Positions 44,317 to 53,503 of a stretch of DNA of 64,000 bases are shown here, piece by piece (the stretch's first letter is position 1; every line of letters starts with the position of its first letter). The notes under the pieces were generated by a model, which worked only from the letters and a program-made list of their open reading frames with translations, had not been told where the DNA came from and did no database searches. Where the stretch lies: assembly GCA_964459465.1 (NCBI GenBank), contig CAYWLR010000001.1, positions 248,001 through 312,000 on the forward strand, given 5' to 3'. The position numbers and the translations under genes are program-made. The DNA comes from CALAMC01 sp964459465 (lineage in GTDB: Bacteria > Zixibacteria > MSB-5A5 > GN15 > PGXB01).

Positions 44317-45658
44317 GAGTCGCCACCTCCGTTTTAAGGTCATCATCCGACGGGCCATGCTGTATTTTCATGTTCAACAGGAAGATAAACAGGGCCAATA
44401 GAAGAATATATATTGCTGAAAACATGATAAGTGACGATATAATCTGCCCGCTGGTGACGATGGGTGAGAAGGCTTTGCTGGTGCGAAGCAGACCATAGAC
44501 AATCCATGGCTGACGGCCCACTTCGGCCGAAGCCCAGCCGAGTTGATTGGCCAATTGCGGCCCCAGCACGGAAAAGACGAATATCCACAGAAGCCAGCGC
44601 ATTTTGAACAGGGTCTTACGCCACCAGAGCAAAAGTCCCACCCAGCTTAAAAGTATCAGGGCAAAGCCAATTCCCACCATGATATGATATGATTGAAAGA
44701 CCACATTGACCGGCGGTCGGTCCTCGGGACTGAAATTTGCCAGGCCCGTTACCGGCATTTCCGCTGAACCGTAAACGAGATAGCTAAGCAGGCCGGGAAT
44801 TTTGAGACCGTAAGTCTGTTGATTGTCATCATCCACCCAGCCGAATAAATACAGCGGCGCCGGTTCGGATGCCGGCCAATGGCCTTCAAAGGCGGCCAGT
44901 TTAGCGGGCTGGGTATGAGCCAGTGTTTTGGCGCTTTCATGGCCGGTGTATAGCTGCAGTATCGAAGCCACCGCCGCGAAAACGATTCCGATCTTGAAAG
45001 AGCGTTTGGCGAAATCAAGGTGTTTATTTTTCAGGATGTACCAGGCGCTGACGCTCAAGACGAAAGCCGCCGCGCTCAACCAGGCCGAAACATAGACGTG
45101 GGATATGCGGTCGAGAAACGACGGGTTGAAAACCACGGCCCAGAAATCGACAATTTCGGCGCGGGCGCCGGCGGCGTGTTCGACGATGTGGAAACCGCTG
45201 GGAGTCTGTTGCCATGAATTGGCTACGACAATCCATATGGCGGAAAAGTGCGCCCCGAAACAGACCATGATGGTCGCAAAGAAATGCCAGCCGCGACTGA
45301 CTTTGTTCCAGCCGAACAGCAATACCGCCAGAAAACCGGATTCGAGAAAGAAGGCGAAGACGCCCTCGGCGGCCAGGGCGCTTCCGAATACGTCGCCGAC
45401 ATAGCGCGAATAGACCGACCAGTTGGTGCCGAACTGGAATTCCATGACGATTCCGGTGGCCACGCCCATGGCGAAAATCAGGCCGAATATCTTAACCCAG
45501 AACCGGGTCATCTGGTGATACAGGGCGTTATTGGTCTTAAGGTACAATCCTTCCATCAGGACCAGAATCAATCCCAGGCCGATGCTTAGCGGCGGGAAAA
45601 TGTAATGAAACCCGACGGTCAGGGCGAACTGGATCCGCGAAAGCATTAAGGTATCCAT
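44303..45658 (-). CDS. cydA: Cytochrome bd ubiquinol oxidase subunit I
   Basis: A 451-residue CydA. Haem ligands H18 (GFHYIFPPL) and H187 (RISHVYVSAW), and acidic E98 and E106 of the proton path, match E. coli His19, His186, Glu99 and Glu107. GRQPWIVYGLLRT is the family signature. The Q-loop is of the short type found in cyanide-insensitive oxidases. The frame is open to 45724; MDTLMLSRIQF at 45658 is the usual beginning, though the ribosome site is poor. It supports respiration at low oxygen. Confidence 0.95.
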   Translation of the reverse strand: MDTLMLSRIQFALTVGFHYIFPPLSIGLGLILVLMEGLYLKTNNALYHQMTRFWVKIFGLIFAMGVATGIVMEFQFGTNWSVYSRYVGDVFGSALAAEGVFAFFLESGFLAVLLFGWNKVSRGWHFFATIMVCFGAHFSAIWIVVANSWQQTPSGFHIVEHAAGARAEIVDFWAVVFNPSFLDRISHVYVSAWLSAAAFVLSVSAWYILKNKHLDFAKRSFKIGIVFAAVASILQLYTGHESAKTLAHTQPAKLAAFEGHWPASEPAPLYLFGWVDDDNQQTYGLKIPGLLSYLVYGSAEMPVTGLANFSPEDRPPVNVVFQSYHIMVGIGFALILLSWVGLLLWWRKTLFKMRWLLWIFVFSVLGPQLANQLGWASAEVGRQPWIVYGLLRTSKAFSPIVTSGQIISSLIMFSAIYILLLALFIFLLNMKIQHGPSDDDLKTEVATHGMA

Positions 45659-45778
45659 CCGGTCAAACCCCTGCGTTAAATTGAGAAATTTAATTAATAA
45701 AAATAGCCGGATGGTTTCTTTCAACCAACAAGTTTTTTAAAGAATCTTATACTCTACTTTAATGTGTTAGATTTGGGA

Positions 45779-47185
45779 CTAAAAAGTGCTCCATTGCATA
45801 AGCAGAAACATCAGACCCACGACCAGCACGATACCGATAGCCGATACGATTGCCCCGTATTTGACCATTTCGCGCGTTTCAATTTCCTGTGTGGCGAAAG
45901 CAATGGCGTTGGGCGGTGTGCTTATCGGCAGGCACATGGCCAGGGAGCAGGCAAAGGCGACACCCATCGCGCCGACGCTGGGATTGATCGCCGCCAGAGC
46001 GGTGACAATGGGAATTATCAAGTTGGCGGCCGACGTGTTACTCATGAAATTCGATATCAATATGGAAAATATGATTATGATAACCAGCAGGGCGATCGAG
46101 CCCAGATGCAGGAATTGCAGTTGTTGAACGAGGACGTCGGACAGACCGGAGACTTTCATAGCCACGCCAAGAGTCAATCCGCCTGCGACCAGCATCAAAA
46201 CATCCCAGTCGAGCCTTTTCAAGTCATGCCGGTCGAGAATCCCGAAAACTGTGAAAACCATAACCGGCAGCAACGCCGAAACCGCCGCCGGAAGGCCATG
46301 CAAAGGTTCGGTCATCCACAAGGCAACCGTAATGCCAAAAGTGATTACAACCACCAGCAGGTCCCAGGTCACTTCCAGTTGTTCCGGGAACATCATTTCG
46401 AAACGATCGGTCCGGAGTTTGAATGATTTGATAAGAATCACCCACAATGCAATCAGCATCAGGCCGGCAAAGGGGACGCCGATCAGCATCCATTTGAAAA
46501 AGGAGATGGGGTGTCCCAGTCCGGCCATGACTGAAGCCGCGACGGCGTTGGGCGGAGTCCCGATAATGGTCCCGATGCCGCCGATGTTGGAGGCAAAGGG
46601 GATTGCCAGAACCATGGCCTTTTTGAAAGCGTTGCGTCCTTCGAAATGTTTGAACAGCGGCGTCATGATCGCAATCATCATAGCCGTCGTGGCCGTGTTC
46701 GACATGAACATGGAAAATACGCCGGTGGTTACAATAATACCCAGAAGCACCATGCGGGGATGGGTTCCGAATGGTTTGATAAAAGCGCGGGCCATACGGA
46801 CATCCAGACCGTGCTTGGTGGCGCCCATGGCAAGGACAAATCCACCGAAGAACAATACCAGTACCGGTGACGCCACCGGGTTAATGAATACTTCATACCC
46901 CGACGAGTCAAAACCCAGAGGCCCGCTTGGCTGACCCAGCAGAAACACACTTAAGACGATAACCATTATGGCCGTTGCAAACGGGGGAATGGTTTCGGTG
47001 ACCCACAGGGCCGCGGCGCCGATAAATATCATCAGGCAAATCCGGCTGCCCTCTTCCAAACCGGGCAATGGGAGATAGTACGCTCCGAAAGTCAAGCCCA
47101 GTATGACAATTAAACGGAATACCAGTTTAAGATTCAAGGTAATGGAAATATTACCCTTTTGGTCTATATTTATGGGGTGAGACAT
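45779..47185 (-). CDS. DASS/SLC13-family carboxylate:sodium transporter
   Basis: A 468-residue inner-membrane protein with about eleven helices and both sodium/substrate motifs of the family: SNTATTAMMIAI and SNTSAANLIIPI. FGGFVLAMGATKHGL and LPISTPPNAIAFA are also typical. It should import dicarboxylates (succinate, malate) or similar anions with Na+. The frame is open from 47233; AGGGT before the ATG at 47185 (MSHPINIDQKG) is the better start. It lies upstream of cydA by 120 bases, on the same strand. Confidence 0.93.
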   Translation of the reverse strand: MSHPINIDQKGNISITLNLKLVFRLIVILGLTFGAYYLPLPGLEEGSRICLMIFIGAAALWVTETIPPFATAIMVIVLSVFLLGQPSGPLGFDSSGYEVFINPVASPVLVLFFGGFVLAMGATKHGLDVRMARAFIKPFGTHPRMVLLGIIVTTGVFSMFMSNTATTAMMIAIMTPLFKHFEGRNAFKKAMVLAIPFASNIGGIGTIIGTPPNAVAASVMAGLGHPISFFKWMLIGVPFAGLMLIALWVILIKSFKLRTDRFEMMFPEQLEVTWDLLVVVITFGITVALWMTEPLHGLPAAVSALLPVMVFTVFGILDRHDLKRLDWDVLMLVAGGLTLGVAMKVSGLSDVLVQQLQFLHLGSIALLVIIIIFSILISNFMSNTSAANLIIPIVTALAAINPSVGAMGVAFACSLAMCLPISTPPNAIAFATQEIETREMVKYGAIVSAIGIVLVVGLMFLLMQWSTF

Positions 47186-47343
47186 TATTTTACCCTGTAA
47201 AAAACTTCCTTCATTTTGGGCATACCGTATCAAATATCAAGTATAAAGTCAAGTGACAAATTCGATTTGGGTGATTCTGCCACGTTGAAATTCATAGAAC
47301 CTTTAGCCGGGGCGGATGTTATTGATGGCGAAGGAGTTATTCG

Positions 47344-48669
47344 ATGATTAAAACGGTTAAACGACCTCAAGTGATCATAGTCGGAGGTGGCTTCGCCGGG
47401 CTTCACGCGGCCCAATCGTTGAAAAGAACCCCGGTCGATATTACCCTTATTGACCGTCGCAATTTCCACCTGTTTCAGCCTCTTTTATATCAGGTGGCTA
47501 CGGCGGCGCTGTCTCCGGCCGATATCGCCTCGCCTCTGCGCCGGATACTTCGGCGTCAGAAAAACGTGCGCGTTATGATGGCCGAGGTAGTTGATTTTAA
47601 TCCCGAACAAAAGAGAGTTATCCTTGATGATGGCGAAGTCGGTTATGACTTTCTTATTGTCGCGGCCGGAGCCGGTCAACATTATTTTGGGCATGATAAT
47701 TGGGCCGAGTATGCCCCGGGACTGAAATCCATTGAAGATGCGCTTGAAATACGAAAACGCATTCTTCTGGCCTTTGAGATGGCGGAACGGGAAACGGATA
47801 GCCAAGCCAGGGACGGTTGGCTGAATTTCATAATTATCGGTGGCGGTCCAACCGGAGTTGAACTGGCCGGGACTCTGGGCGAAATCGCGCATGATGCTTT
47901 CCGCCATGATTTCAAATCCTATGATACATCACAGGCCCGTATTTTTCTGGTCGAAGCCGGAGACAAAATTCTGCCGGCTTTTCCGCGCCGGCTGGCCGAA
48001 AGAGCCGTCCGCGCCCTGCAAAAACTGGGCGTGACGGTCATGACCAATACTCGCGTGACTGAAATCGGTGACGGTTATATAAAGCTCGGCAGTGGCGATA
48101 TGGAAAAGAGACTTCACAGCCGAACCATTCTCTGGGCGGCAGGGGTGAAGGCTTCGCCACTGGGCCAAATCCTGGCCAAGCGGACCGGGGCCGAAGTCGA
48201 CGGGGCGGGAAAAATCAAGGTGGGCGCAGATCTATCGGCAGCCAGATTTCCGGAAATATTCGTGGCTGGGGATTTGGCCTATGTTGAAGATAACCGTGGC
48301 AATCCGTTGCCGGGGGTGGCGCCGGTGGCCGTGCAGGCCGGAAGATACGTTGCCGCCGCCATTTTCGCCCGTCTTAATGGCCGGCAAGTAAAACCGTTCC
48401 ACTATCGCGACCTTGGTCTCGTGGCCACCATCGGGCGTTCGGAAGCCGTCGCCAAAATTGGCCGCTTTCATATTGGCGGTTTTGTGGGCTGGCTTATCTG
48501 GGTTTTTATTCACCTTATGAAATTGGTGGAATTCGAAAACCGCCTGTTGGTTTTTATCCAATGGGCCTGGAATTATGTCACATTTAACCGAACCGCCCGA
48601 CTGATCACCGGAATAAATGAATCCTCGCCGCCTCGTTCAAACCGGAACGAATCGGATACAAGTCCCTGA
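47344..48669 (+). CDS. ndh: Type II NADH:quinone oxidoreductase (FAD-dependent)
   Basis: A 441-residue flavoprotein of the NDH-2 type. FAD-binding IVGGGFAGLHAAQSL at the N-terminus, a second nucleotide site IIGGGPTGVELAGTL near residue 160, FVAGDLAYVE and the late VAVQAGRYVAAAI segment are in order. A hydrophobic/amphipathic C-terminal part (GWLIWVFIHLMKLVEF) should attach it to the inner face of the membrane. AAGGAG precedes the ATG. It is divergent from the carboxylate transporter and next to cytochrome bd; together they form a short non-proton-pumping respiratory chain. Confidence 0.9.
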   Translation: MIKTVKRPQVIIVGGGFAGLHAAQSLKRTPVDITLIDRRNFHLFQPLLYQVATAALSPADIASPLRRILRRQKNVRVMMAEVVDFNPEQKRVILDDGEVGYDFLIVAAGAGQHYFGHDNWAEYAPGLKSIEDALEIRKRILLAFEMAERETDSQARDGWLNFIIIGGGPTGVELAGTLGEIAHDAFRHDFKSYDTSQARIFLVEAGDKILPAFPRRLAERAVRALQKLGVTVMTNTRVTEIGDGYIKLGSGDMEKRLHSRTILWAAGVKASPLGQILAKRTGAEVDGAGKIKVGADLSAARFPEIFVAGDLAYVEDNRGNPLPGVAPVAVQAGRYVAAAIFARLNGRQVKPFHYRDLGLVATIGRSEAVAKIGRFHIGGFVGWLIWVFIHLMKLVEFENRLLVFIQWAWNYVTFNRTARLITGINESSPPRSNRNESDTSP

Positions 48670-48734
48670 AACTATGACACTCATTAGTCCTGGATTACTT
48701 GTTTTTATAATTCAGGCAATATCATAATCGGCGA

Positions 48735-48762
48735 TTGACATAAAAAATCCTCCGCTTATATT
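48735..48762 (+). promoter_or_regulatory. Strong sigma-70-type promoter of the porin gene
   Basis: TTGACA (48735-48740), 16 bases and TATATT (48757-48762) precede the GTG start at 48798. The boxes and spacing equal those of the promoter at 18167-18194. Confidence 0.7.
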
Positions 48763-48797
48763 CCCCGGTCAAAAAACCGTATTGCGTGGAGGATGCC

Positions 48798-49910
48798 GTG
48801 AGATTAAGTATATATTTTATTTTGCTGTTTTCTTTACTGGTCGTTTCAGTGGCGGCCGAAGGCTGGCCGGATAAAGTCAAGCTGTCCGGCGACATGCGTT
48901 ACCGCCATGAAACCATAGACGCCGAAGAATATGACTCGGCCACCGAGGAAATCACAGCCTATTCGCAGAACCGTCACCGTATCCGCGCTCGGCTAAAAGT
49001 CCTGGGCACGGTTACCGAAGACTTTTCCGCCGTAATACGATTCGGCCTCGGCGGGGAAGACCCTACCGCCGTCAATCAAACCCTAACAGGGAGTTTTTCG
49101 CGAAAAGACATTTACCTCGATCTGGCTTATTTCGATTATAAATCGTCAAGAGTCCCCGGTTTGGAAATCTGGGGCGGAAAAATGCTTGACCCGTTTTTTC
49201 GGGCGGGCGATGCCAGATTGATCTGGGATAAAAATACCATGCCCGAGGGATTGGCCGCTTCATACGCCATCGACTATGACAAACTGGAGTTCAAAATCAA
49301 TCTCGCCGGGTTCTGGATTGAAGAGCGCAAAAAGGGCCCGGATTCATACACCGCCTGGATGCAGGGTGTTTTCGACTACCCGTTCGGTGGTGATAAGGGC
49401 AGGCTGCATTGGGGGGCATCGTATTTCAGTTTCATCAATGCCCAGGGGTTTAAGCCGTTTTTTGACAGTACCAAAGGATACGGCAATACGCTCGACGCTG
49501 ATGGTCGTTACCTGTGGGATTATGATATTGCCGAGTTTTTTGTGGAACTCGATTATAATATGAGCGCCATTCCTTTTGTGCTTGCCTTTGATTATGCCCG
49601 CAACGCCGCCGCCGACAGTAACAATACCGGTTATGAAATATGTTTTCACGCCGGGAAATTGAGTGGGCCGGGAACCTGGAAGCTAAGTTACTTTTATCGT
49701 TATCTGGAAAGCGACGTGGTTATCGGACGATTTGCCGACGGGCTTTTTGGCGGGGGAGGTACTGATCAAAAGGGATTCGAAGGCCGTCTCTCGTATATGA
49801 TGGGTCCCAACACGGAAGTGGGCGCGGTGTATTATCACAGCGCTGTCGGCCTTGACCGAAAACTTGATTATGACCGCCTCATGCTCGATTTGCGGCTTTA
49901 CTTTAAATAA
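48798..49910 (+). CDS. Putative outer-membrane porin (Porin_5-like)
   Basis: About 370 residues, starting at the GTG at 48798 preceded by TGGAGGA. An upstream GTG at 48786 overlaps that ribosome site and is rejected. A signal peptide (ending VSVAAE) leads to a strand-rich barrel: KLSGDMRYRHETIDAEEY, NRHRIRARLKV, then DLAYFDYKS and GLEIWGGKMLDPFF, and a C-terminal LRLYFK. The pattern fits the putative porin family PF16930. It is not closely like the DcaP-type porin at 322-1506. Substrate unknown. Confidence 0.82.
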   Translation: MRLSIYFILLFSLLVVSVAAEGWPDKVKLSGDMRYRHETIDAEEYDSATEEITAYSQNRHRIRARLKVLGTVTEDFSAVIRFGLGGEDPTAVNQTLTGSFSRKDIYLDLAYFDYKSSRVPGLEIWGGKMLDPFFRAGDARLIWDKNTMPEGLAASYAIDYDKLEFKINLAGFWIEERKKGPDSYTAWMQGVFDYPFGGDKGRLHWGASYFSFINAQGFKPFFDSTKGYGNTLDADGRYLWDYDIAEFFVELDYNMSAIPFVLAFDYARNAAADSNNTGYEICFHAGKLSGPGTWKLSYFYRYLESDVVIGRFADGLFGGGGTDQKGFEGRLSYMMGPNTEVGAVYYHSAVGLDRKLDYDRLMLDLRLYFK

Positions 49911-49941
49911 AGGTCCTTTTAATTGCCTAAGGATTGCTCGG

Positions 49942-49980
49942 AATCAGTCGATTTGCATTATACAGCTTGACCGACTGATT
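49942..49980. repeat. Long-loop inverted repeat after the porin gene
   Basis: AATCAGTCG (49942-49950) and CGACTGATT (49972-49980) are perfect 9-bp arms around 21 bases. No T-run follows, so termination is only possible. Confidence 0.45.
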
Positions 49981-50115
49981 TCAACAAAATCAGGGGATGG
50001 ACATCGTTTCAACCGATGGGGGCGTGGCTTCCGGAGGGCAAGTCCAAAAACCTGTTGCCAAGGCTCCGTTAAACCCGTAAATTCCTGATGCCAAGTGGCC
50101 TGTTTTAGATATTAT

Positions 50116-50189
50116 GCCCCCGTAGCTCATCCGGATAGAGCATCTGCCTTCTAAGCAGAGGGTAGCAGGTTCGAGTCCTGCCGGGGGTG
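50116..50189 (+). tRNA. tRNA-Arg (anticodon TCT)
   Basis: The sequence folds as a 74-base tRNA: acceptor stem GCCCCCG with CGGGGGT (first pair G-U), D arm GCTC/GAGC, anticodon stem TCTGC/GCAGA with loop CTTCTAA giving anticodon TCT (reads AGA), T arm GCAGG-TTCGAGT-CCTGC. CCA is not encoded. No copy of its 3' end is visible nearby, so I see no integrated element. Confidence 0.96.
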
Positions 50190-50717
50190 TAAAATATGTT
50201 TCATATTTATAAGCCTTTTCACGCCTATATATCAGCCCAATCGTTTTCATTAAACGCCATCGCGACATTTTCCGTTATAATCAAAACCGCTCTATCTGGC
50301 AACCCGGCGGGAATTCCTGCAAAAAGCAAAAATAATATGCACAAGGTGATGCACTTGCATATGGCATTCATAATACATTCCTCCGTTTTCAATGCTGTCC
50401 GACAAAATGTAAAAGGATAATTGATGTTACTTTAAATAAAATACAATATATGCGGTTTGGTTGTCAAGGGCCGTTGTTGTAATTGGTTGATATTGGCGAT
50501 TTCTTCTCCTCCGAAATGAGAGCCATAATAGTCCATATTTATTCTGATTTTCGACGTATAAATGAATATATTTATCAAATCGCGATGGGAAATAAAACGC
50601 CGTGTTAAAACGTGATTTACTTTTTCGCGGATTTTATGTACATTCGGCGGTGATGGAAAATAATATTATGATTGCCTAATACCGAACATAACCAAAATAA
50701 TGATTATGGAGGATTTC
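50190..50717. other. Long AT-rich gap after the tRNA gene
   Basis: Apart from a small minus-strand reading frame (50225-50371), this 528-base stretch holds no supported gene. It is more AT-rich than its neighbours, and no repeat or terminator is evident. Confidence 0.5.
50225..50371 (-). CDS. Possible small secreted peptide (48 residues)
   Basis: ATG at 50371 with GGAGGA seven bases upstream (50384-50379 on the minus strand). The product begins MNAICKCITLCILFLLFAG, a basic then strongly hydrophobic run like a signal peptide or single membrane helix, followed by about 28 polar residues ending NDWADI. I recognise no family. The strong ribosome site and hydrophobic start argue for a real gene; the short length argues caution. 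Confidence 0.42.
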   Translation of the reverse strand: MNAICKCITLCILFLLFAGIPAGLPDRAVLIITENVAMAFNENDWADI

Positions 50718-51284
50718 ATGAAACTACGGGGAAAAAGCCTATTGGTGACGGCGATGGTCGTACTGATGGCGACAATCGCTTCTGCGCAGGAAAGCACGAT
50801 GCCGGTCGGTGAAGGCATGCCGAATTTCGGTCCACCGGAAGAAATGAAGCAAATGGCCGTCATGGTCGGCGACTGGCACTATGCCGGTCAGATGAAAATG
50901 TCTCCGGAAGCCGACTGGACCAACCACGAAGCCGAGGTTTCGTATTCACTGGTGTGCGGTGGCGCCGTTCTCCAGATGACCTTCACCGGCATGATGATGG
51001 GCATGGAGATGCAGGGATTGAGCCTGGTTACCTTCGACCGCGAAACCAAAATGTGGCAGCAAATTTGGGTGGATAATTTTACCGCCCGAATGTCGATGTA
51101 CACGGGAACATTCAGAGACGGCAAATGGAGCATGAGCGGCGAAGACCTTATGGACGGACAGAAAATGTTCACCCGCACCACGACTTATGATATAACCGAC
51201 AGAGAATTAAAATGGATGATGGAAAACTCCATGGATGGTGAAAGCTGGTTTATTTCCATGCGAGGCGTGTACATCAAAAAATAA
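50718..51284 (+). CDS. DUF1579 family exported protein
   Basis: A 188-residue protein with a signal peptide (VTAMVVLMATIASAQE) and a DUF1579 domain covering the rest (MAVMVGDWHYAGQMKMSP, SLVCGGAVLQMTFTGMMMG, TFDRETKMWQQIWVDNF). The domain is a lipocalin-like barrel of unknown function. The frame is open from 50700, but GGAGG before the ATG at 50718 marks the start. It is a single gene with its own terminator. Confidence 0.87.
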   Translation: MKLRGKSLLVTAMVVLMATIASAQESTMPVGEGMPNFGPPEEMKQMAVMVGDWHYAGQMKMSPEADWTNHEAEVSYSLVCGGAVLQMTFTGMMMGMEMQGLSLVTFDRETKMWQQIWVDNFTARMSMYTGTFRDGKWSMSGEDLMDGQKMFTRTTTYDITDRELKWMMENSMDGESWFISMRGVYIKK

Positions 51285-51304
51285 CACGATTGATTTTAAT
51301 TATC

Positions 51305-51336
51305 AGGCGGAATCAAGTTTCGATTCCGCTTTTTTT
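51305..51336 (+). terminator. Terminator of the DUF1579 gene
   Basis: GCGGAATC (51307-51314) pairs with GATTCCGC (51322-51329), flanked by an AG/TT extension and followed by a T7 run. Confidence 0.9.
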
Positions 51337-51378
51337 ATTGGTTGCCCGTTGTGCCATTTGCGCATTATTTTAGGGAAA

Positions 51379-52770
51379 ATGAAAAATAGAATGATTTTGA
51401 TTGTCATAGCCGGGCTGGCCTTGCTTTACTGGGCCGTCCTGGTATTCCGATTGCCAATTTTTAATGTCGTGCCGGATTATTTCTGGCATTTCATGCAATA
51501 TGATGACCAACCGCCGGGAAGTTTCTGGCTGCTGGGGCAGCTATTATTGGTCGCGGTCTGCGGATTGTGGCTGGTGCTCAAATATCATGGTCGAAAAGGC
51601 ATTGTCATTGCCGTTCTGATTTTGCTGGGGTATTTATTGCATCTCGGGATCGGTTTTCTCGATGGTCGCGGTATCGATGGATTCCGGGTGCGGCTTTTGA
51701 CTTTCGGTCATTCCGAATTTGTCAAACTCGCCTGCGCGGGGCCAAGTATATCGGCTATAACCAATGACTACGAAACAATCCTCGCAAATAACCCTGACCT
51801 ACGGTATACCGCAACCAAGCCGCCCGGGCAATTGCTGTTCTATGTGCTGTCGCAGACAATCACGGAGGCCATTTCGCCGTCGGAAACCTATCATGATCGG
51901 ATGCTTAAGCTGTCATTGTTCATCAGTCTGGTCTGGCCGCTTTTTGCTTTTTTGGTCATCTGGCCGATGTATTCGATTGCGAAGAGGTTGTATGATCATG
52001 AGACGGCGGTTATGGCGGGTGTATTGTACTTATTTATTCCTTCGGTAATGCTGGTTATATTGCATCTCGACCAGGTGCTGTTTCCGTTGCTGTTTATGCT
52101 GACGATCGGGACGGCACTCCGGGCGGGCCGTGAGGCGAGCTATGTCATGGCCGTCGCCAGCGGGACACTGGTTTATTTGTCGCTGTATATGTCGTTTTCG
52201 CTGGCCGTTGTCTGGCCGGTATCGATAGCCATGATCATACTGCACGGTCAGGGGCGATTCAGGTGGAAGGGTGCGGCGCTTTCGGTTCTGGGGACGCTTT
52301 TGATGTATGGTTTATTTCATGCGTTGTTCCATTATGACGCTCTGACCAGGTACGCTAACGCCATGATGTACCATCGGGCCTGGAAGTTATGGCAGCCGGG
52401 GTTGTCCGAAACGATGAAGTTCGGTTTATTGAACCTGATTGAATTTGCCTGCTGGCTGGGATTACCGCCGGCGGTCTGGTTTTTGGCGTCGGTCGGCGGC
52501 GCCATGGAAAAAGGGGACAGGCAAAAATCAGGCAATGCCGCGTGGTTTCCCGTTATTATAGCTCTGGCTGTGGGGGGTATGGCCTTTCTGGGGCAAACCA
52601 AAGGCGAGGTGGCCCGGCTGTGGATATTCATCATCCCTCTGATTTGCTTAGCGGTTGCTTTTGAAATAAGGAGGCGCTTCCCGTACCAATACAATGGAGC
52701 CGTTTTATACACCATCGGACTGCAGTATATCACCGTCATACTCATGAAGTACATTCAGGATTTCTGGTAG
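51379..52770 (+). CDS. Multi-pass membrane protein, GT-C glycosyltransferase-like
   Basis: A 463-residue inner-membrane protein with about ten hydrophobic helices. The open frame begins at 51235 inside the previous gene and across a terminator, so the ATG at 51379 (AGGGAAA upstream) is the start. The first external loop carries DYFWHFMQYDDQPPGSF and a later YTATKPPGQLLFYVLS. The proline-glycine KPPG motif and helix pattern resemble GT-C (PMT/ArnT-like, GT39/GT83) glycosyltransferases that use lipid-linked sugars. Family assignment is tentative and the substrate unknown. It is convergent with sixA. Confidence 0.65.
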   Translation: MKNRMILIVIAGLALLYWAVLVFRLPIFNVVPDYFWHFMQYDDQPPGSFWLLGQLLLVAVCGLWLVLKYHGRKGIVIAVLILLGYLLHLGIGFLDGRGIDGFRVRLLTFGHSEFVKLACAGPSISAITNDYETILANNPDLRYTATKPPGQLLFYVLSQTITEAISPSETYHDRMLKLSLFISLVWPLFAFLVIWPMYSIAKRLYDHETAVMAGVLYLFIPSVMLVILHLDQVLFPLLFMLTIGTALRAGREASYVMAVASGTLVYLSLYMSFSLAVVWPVSIAMIILHGQGRFRWKGAALSVLGTLLMYGLFHALFHYDALTRYANAMMYHRAWKLWQPGLSETMKFGLLNLIEFACWLGLPPAVWFLASVGGAMEKGDRQKSGNAAWFPVIIALAVGGMAFLGQTKGEVARLWIFIIPLICLAVAFEIRRRFPYQYNGAVLYTIGLQYITVILMKYIQDFW

Positions 52771-52814
52771 ATGAATCAGGCGGGGTGACAACGGCGGTCA
52801 TCACACAATGGGGA

Positions 52815-53303
52815 TTAATCGGTCGTCAGGTAAAACAGCATATTTGCCCGGCCGGGAACGATCGAAGCCCAGGCGGATATTTCAAAACCGAATCCGACGG
52901 CCGAGGCCTTCTGTATGTTATTGCGGAAACGGGTGCACAGAAACCAGGCGAAATGGGACAGGGTCGGATTGTGGCCGACCAGCATGGCGGTGTGGATGCT
53001 TTCGTCGAGACTATCCAGCAAATGCAGTAAATCACGAGGGGAGTTTTCCTGATAAATGGATTTATCCTGCCTGATATTTGTTACCGGGAATCCAATTATC
53101 TCGGCCACAAGGTTGGCCGTCTCCAGCGCCCGGGGCGCCGGACTGGATATTATAATACCCGGAGACAGATTAACTCGTGCCAGTTTATTGGCCAAGATTA
53201 TGGATTCTTTCCGACCAATATCGGTAAGCAGGCGTCCGAAATCATCACCGCATTCCCCGGTCATTTCGGCGCTGGCATGACGGATAAGAATCAGTTTTTT
53301 CAA
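52815..53303 (-). CDS. sixA: Phosphohistidine phosphatase SixA
   Basis: A 162-residue histidine phosphatase with R8-H9 (LILIRHASAE), R58 (SSPAPRALETA) and H111 (LVGHNPTLS), the catalytic set of the family. SixA removes phosphate from histidine phosphotransfer domains in the cytoplasm; here no Hpt partner is close. The short length without an insert domain is typical for SixA rather than phosphoglycerate mutase. Confidence 0.9.
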   Translation of the reverse strand: MKKLILIRHASAEMTGECGDDFGRLLTDIGRKESIILANKLARVNLSPGIIISSPAPRALETANLVAEIIGFPVTNIRQDKSIYQENSPRDLLHLLDSLDESIHTAMLVGHNPTLSHFAWFLCTRFRNNIQKASAVGFGFEISAWASIVPGRANMLFYLTTD

Positions 53304-53503
53304 ATTAAGGCCTCAACAGTCTTCTCCCCCGCTGAATATGTAAGAAATCTTCAGGGATAAAGCAAATATTTTCGACGGCCGAGCTCCATCACCTTCAATA
53401 TGTTTCGAAGATTCTTAATTTGCGGAAGAATTTGTCTTTGCCATCCGAATCACCATAAACTAATATGGCTTTTCCTGAAATTTTGAAAACAGATTGAGGT
53501 TCC

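Noticed and set aside
45764..46934. Plus-strand open frames of 220 and 227 codons opposite the SLC13 transporter
   Set aside because: Composition is that of antisense to membrane helices (many His, Gln, Asn, Arg); the transporter has both SNT motifs.
49990..50268. Minus-strand open frame of 92 codons containing PPAGLEPATLCLEGRCSIRMSYG
   Set aside because: This is the well-known false protein produced by reading a tRNA gene antisense; the tRNA-Arg at 50116-50189 explains it.
50116..50717. Integrated element next to the tRNA gene
   Set aside because: I found no second copy of the tRNA 3' end, no integrase and no phage-type genes.
51235..51378. N-terminal extension of the membrane protein at 51379
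   Set aside because: It would begin inside the DUF1579 gene and cross a strong terminator.
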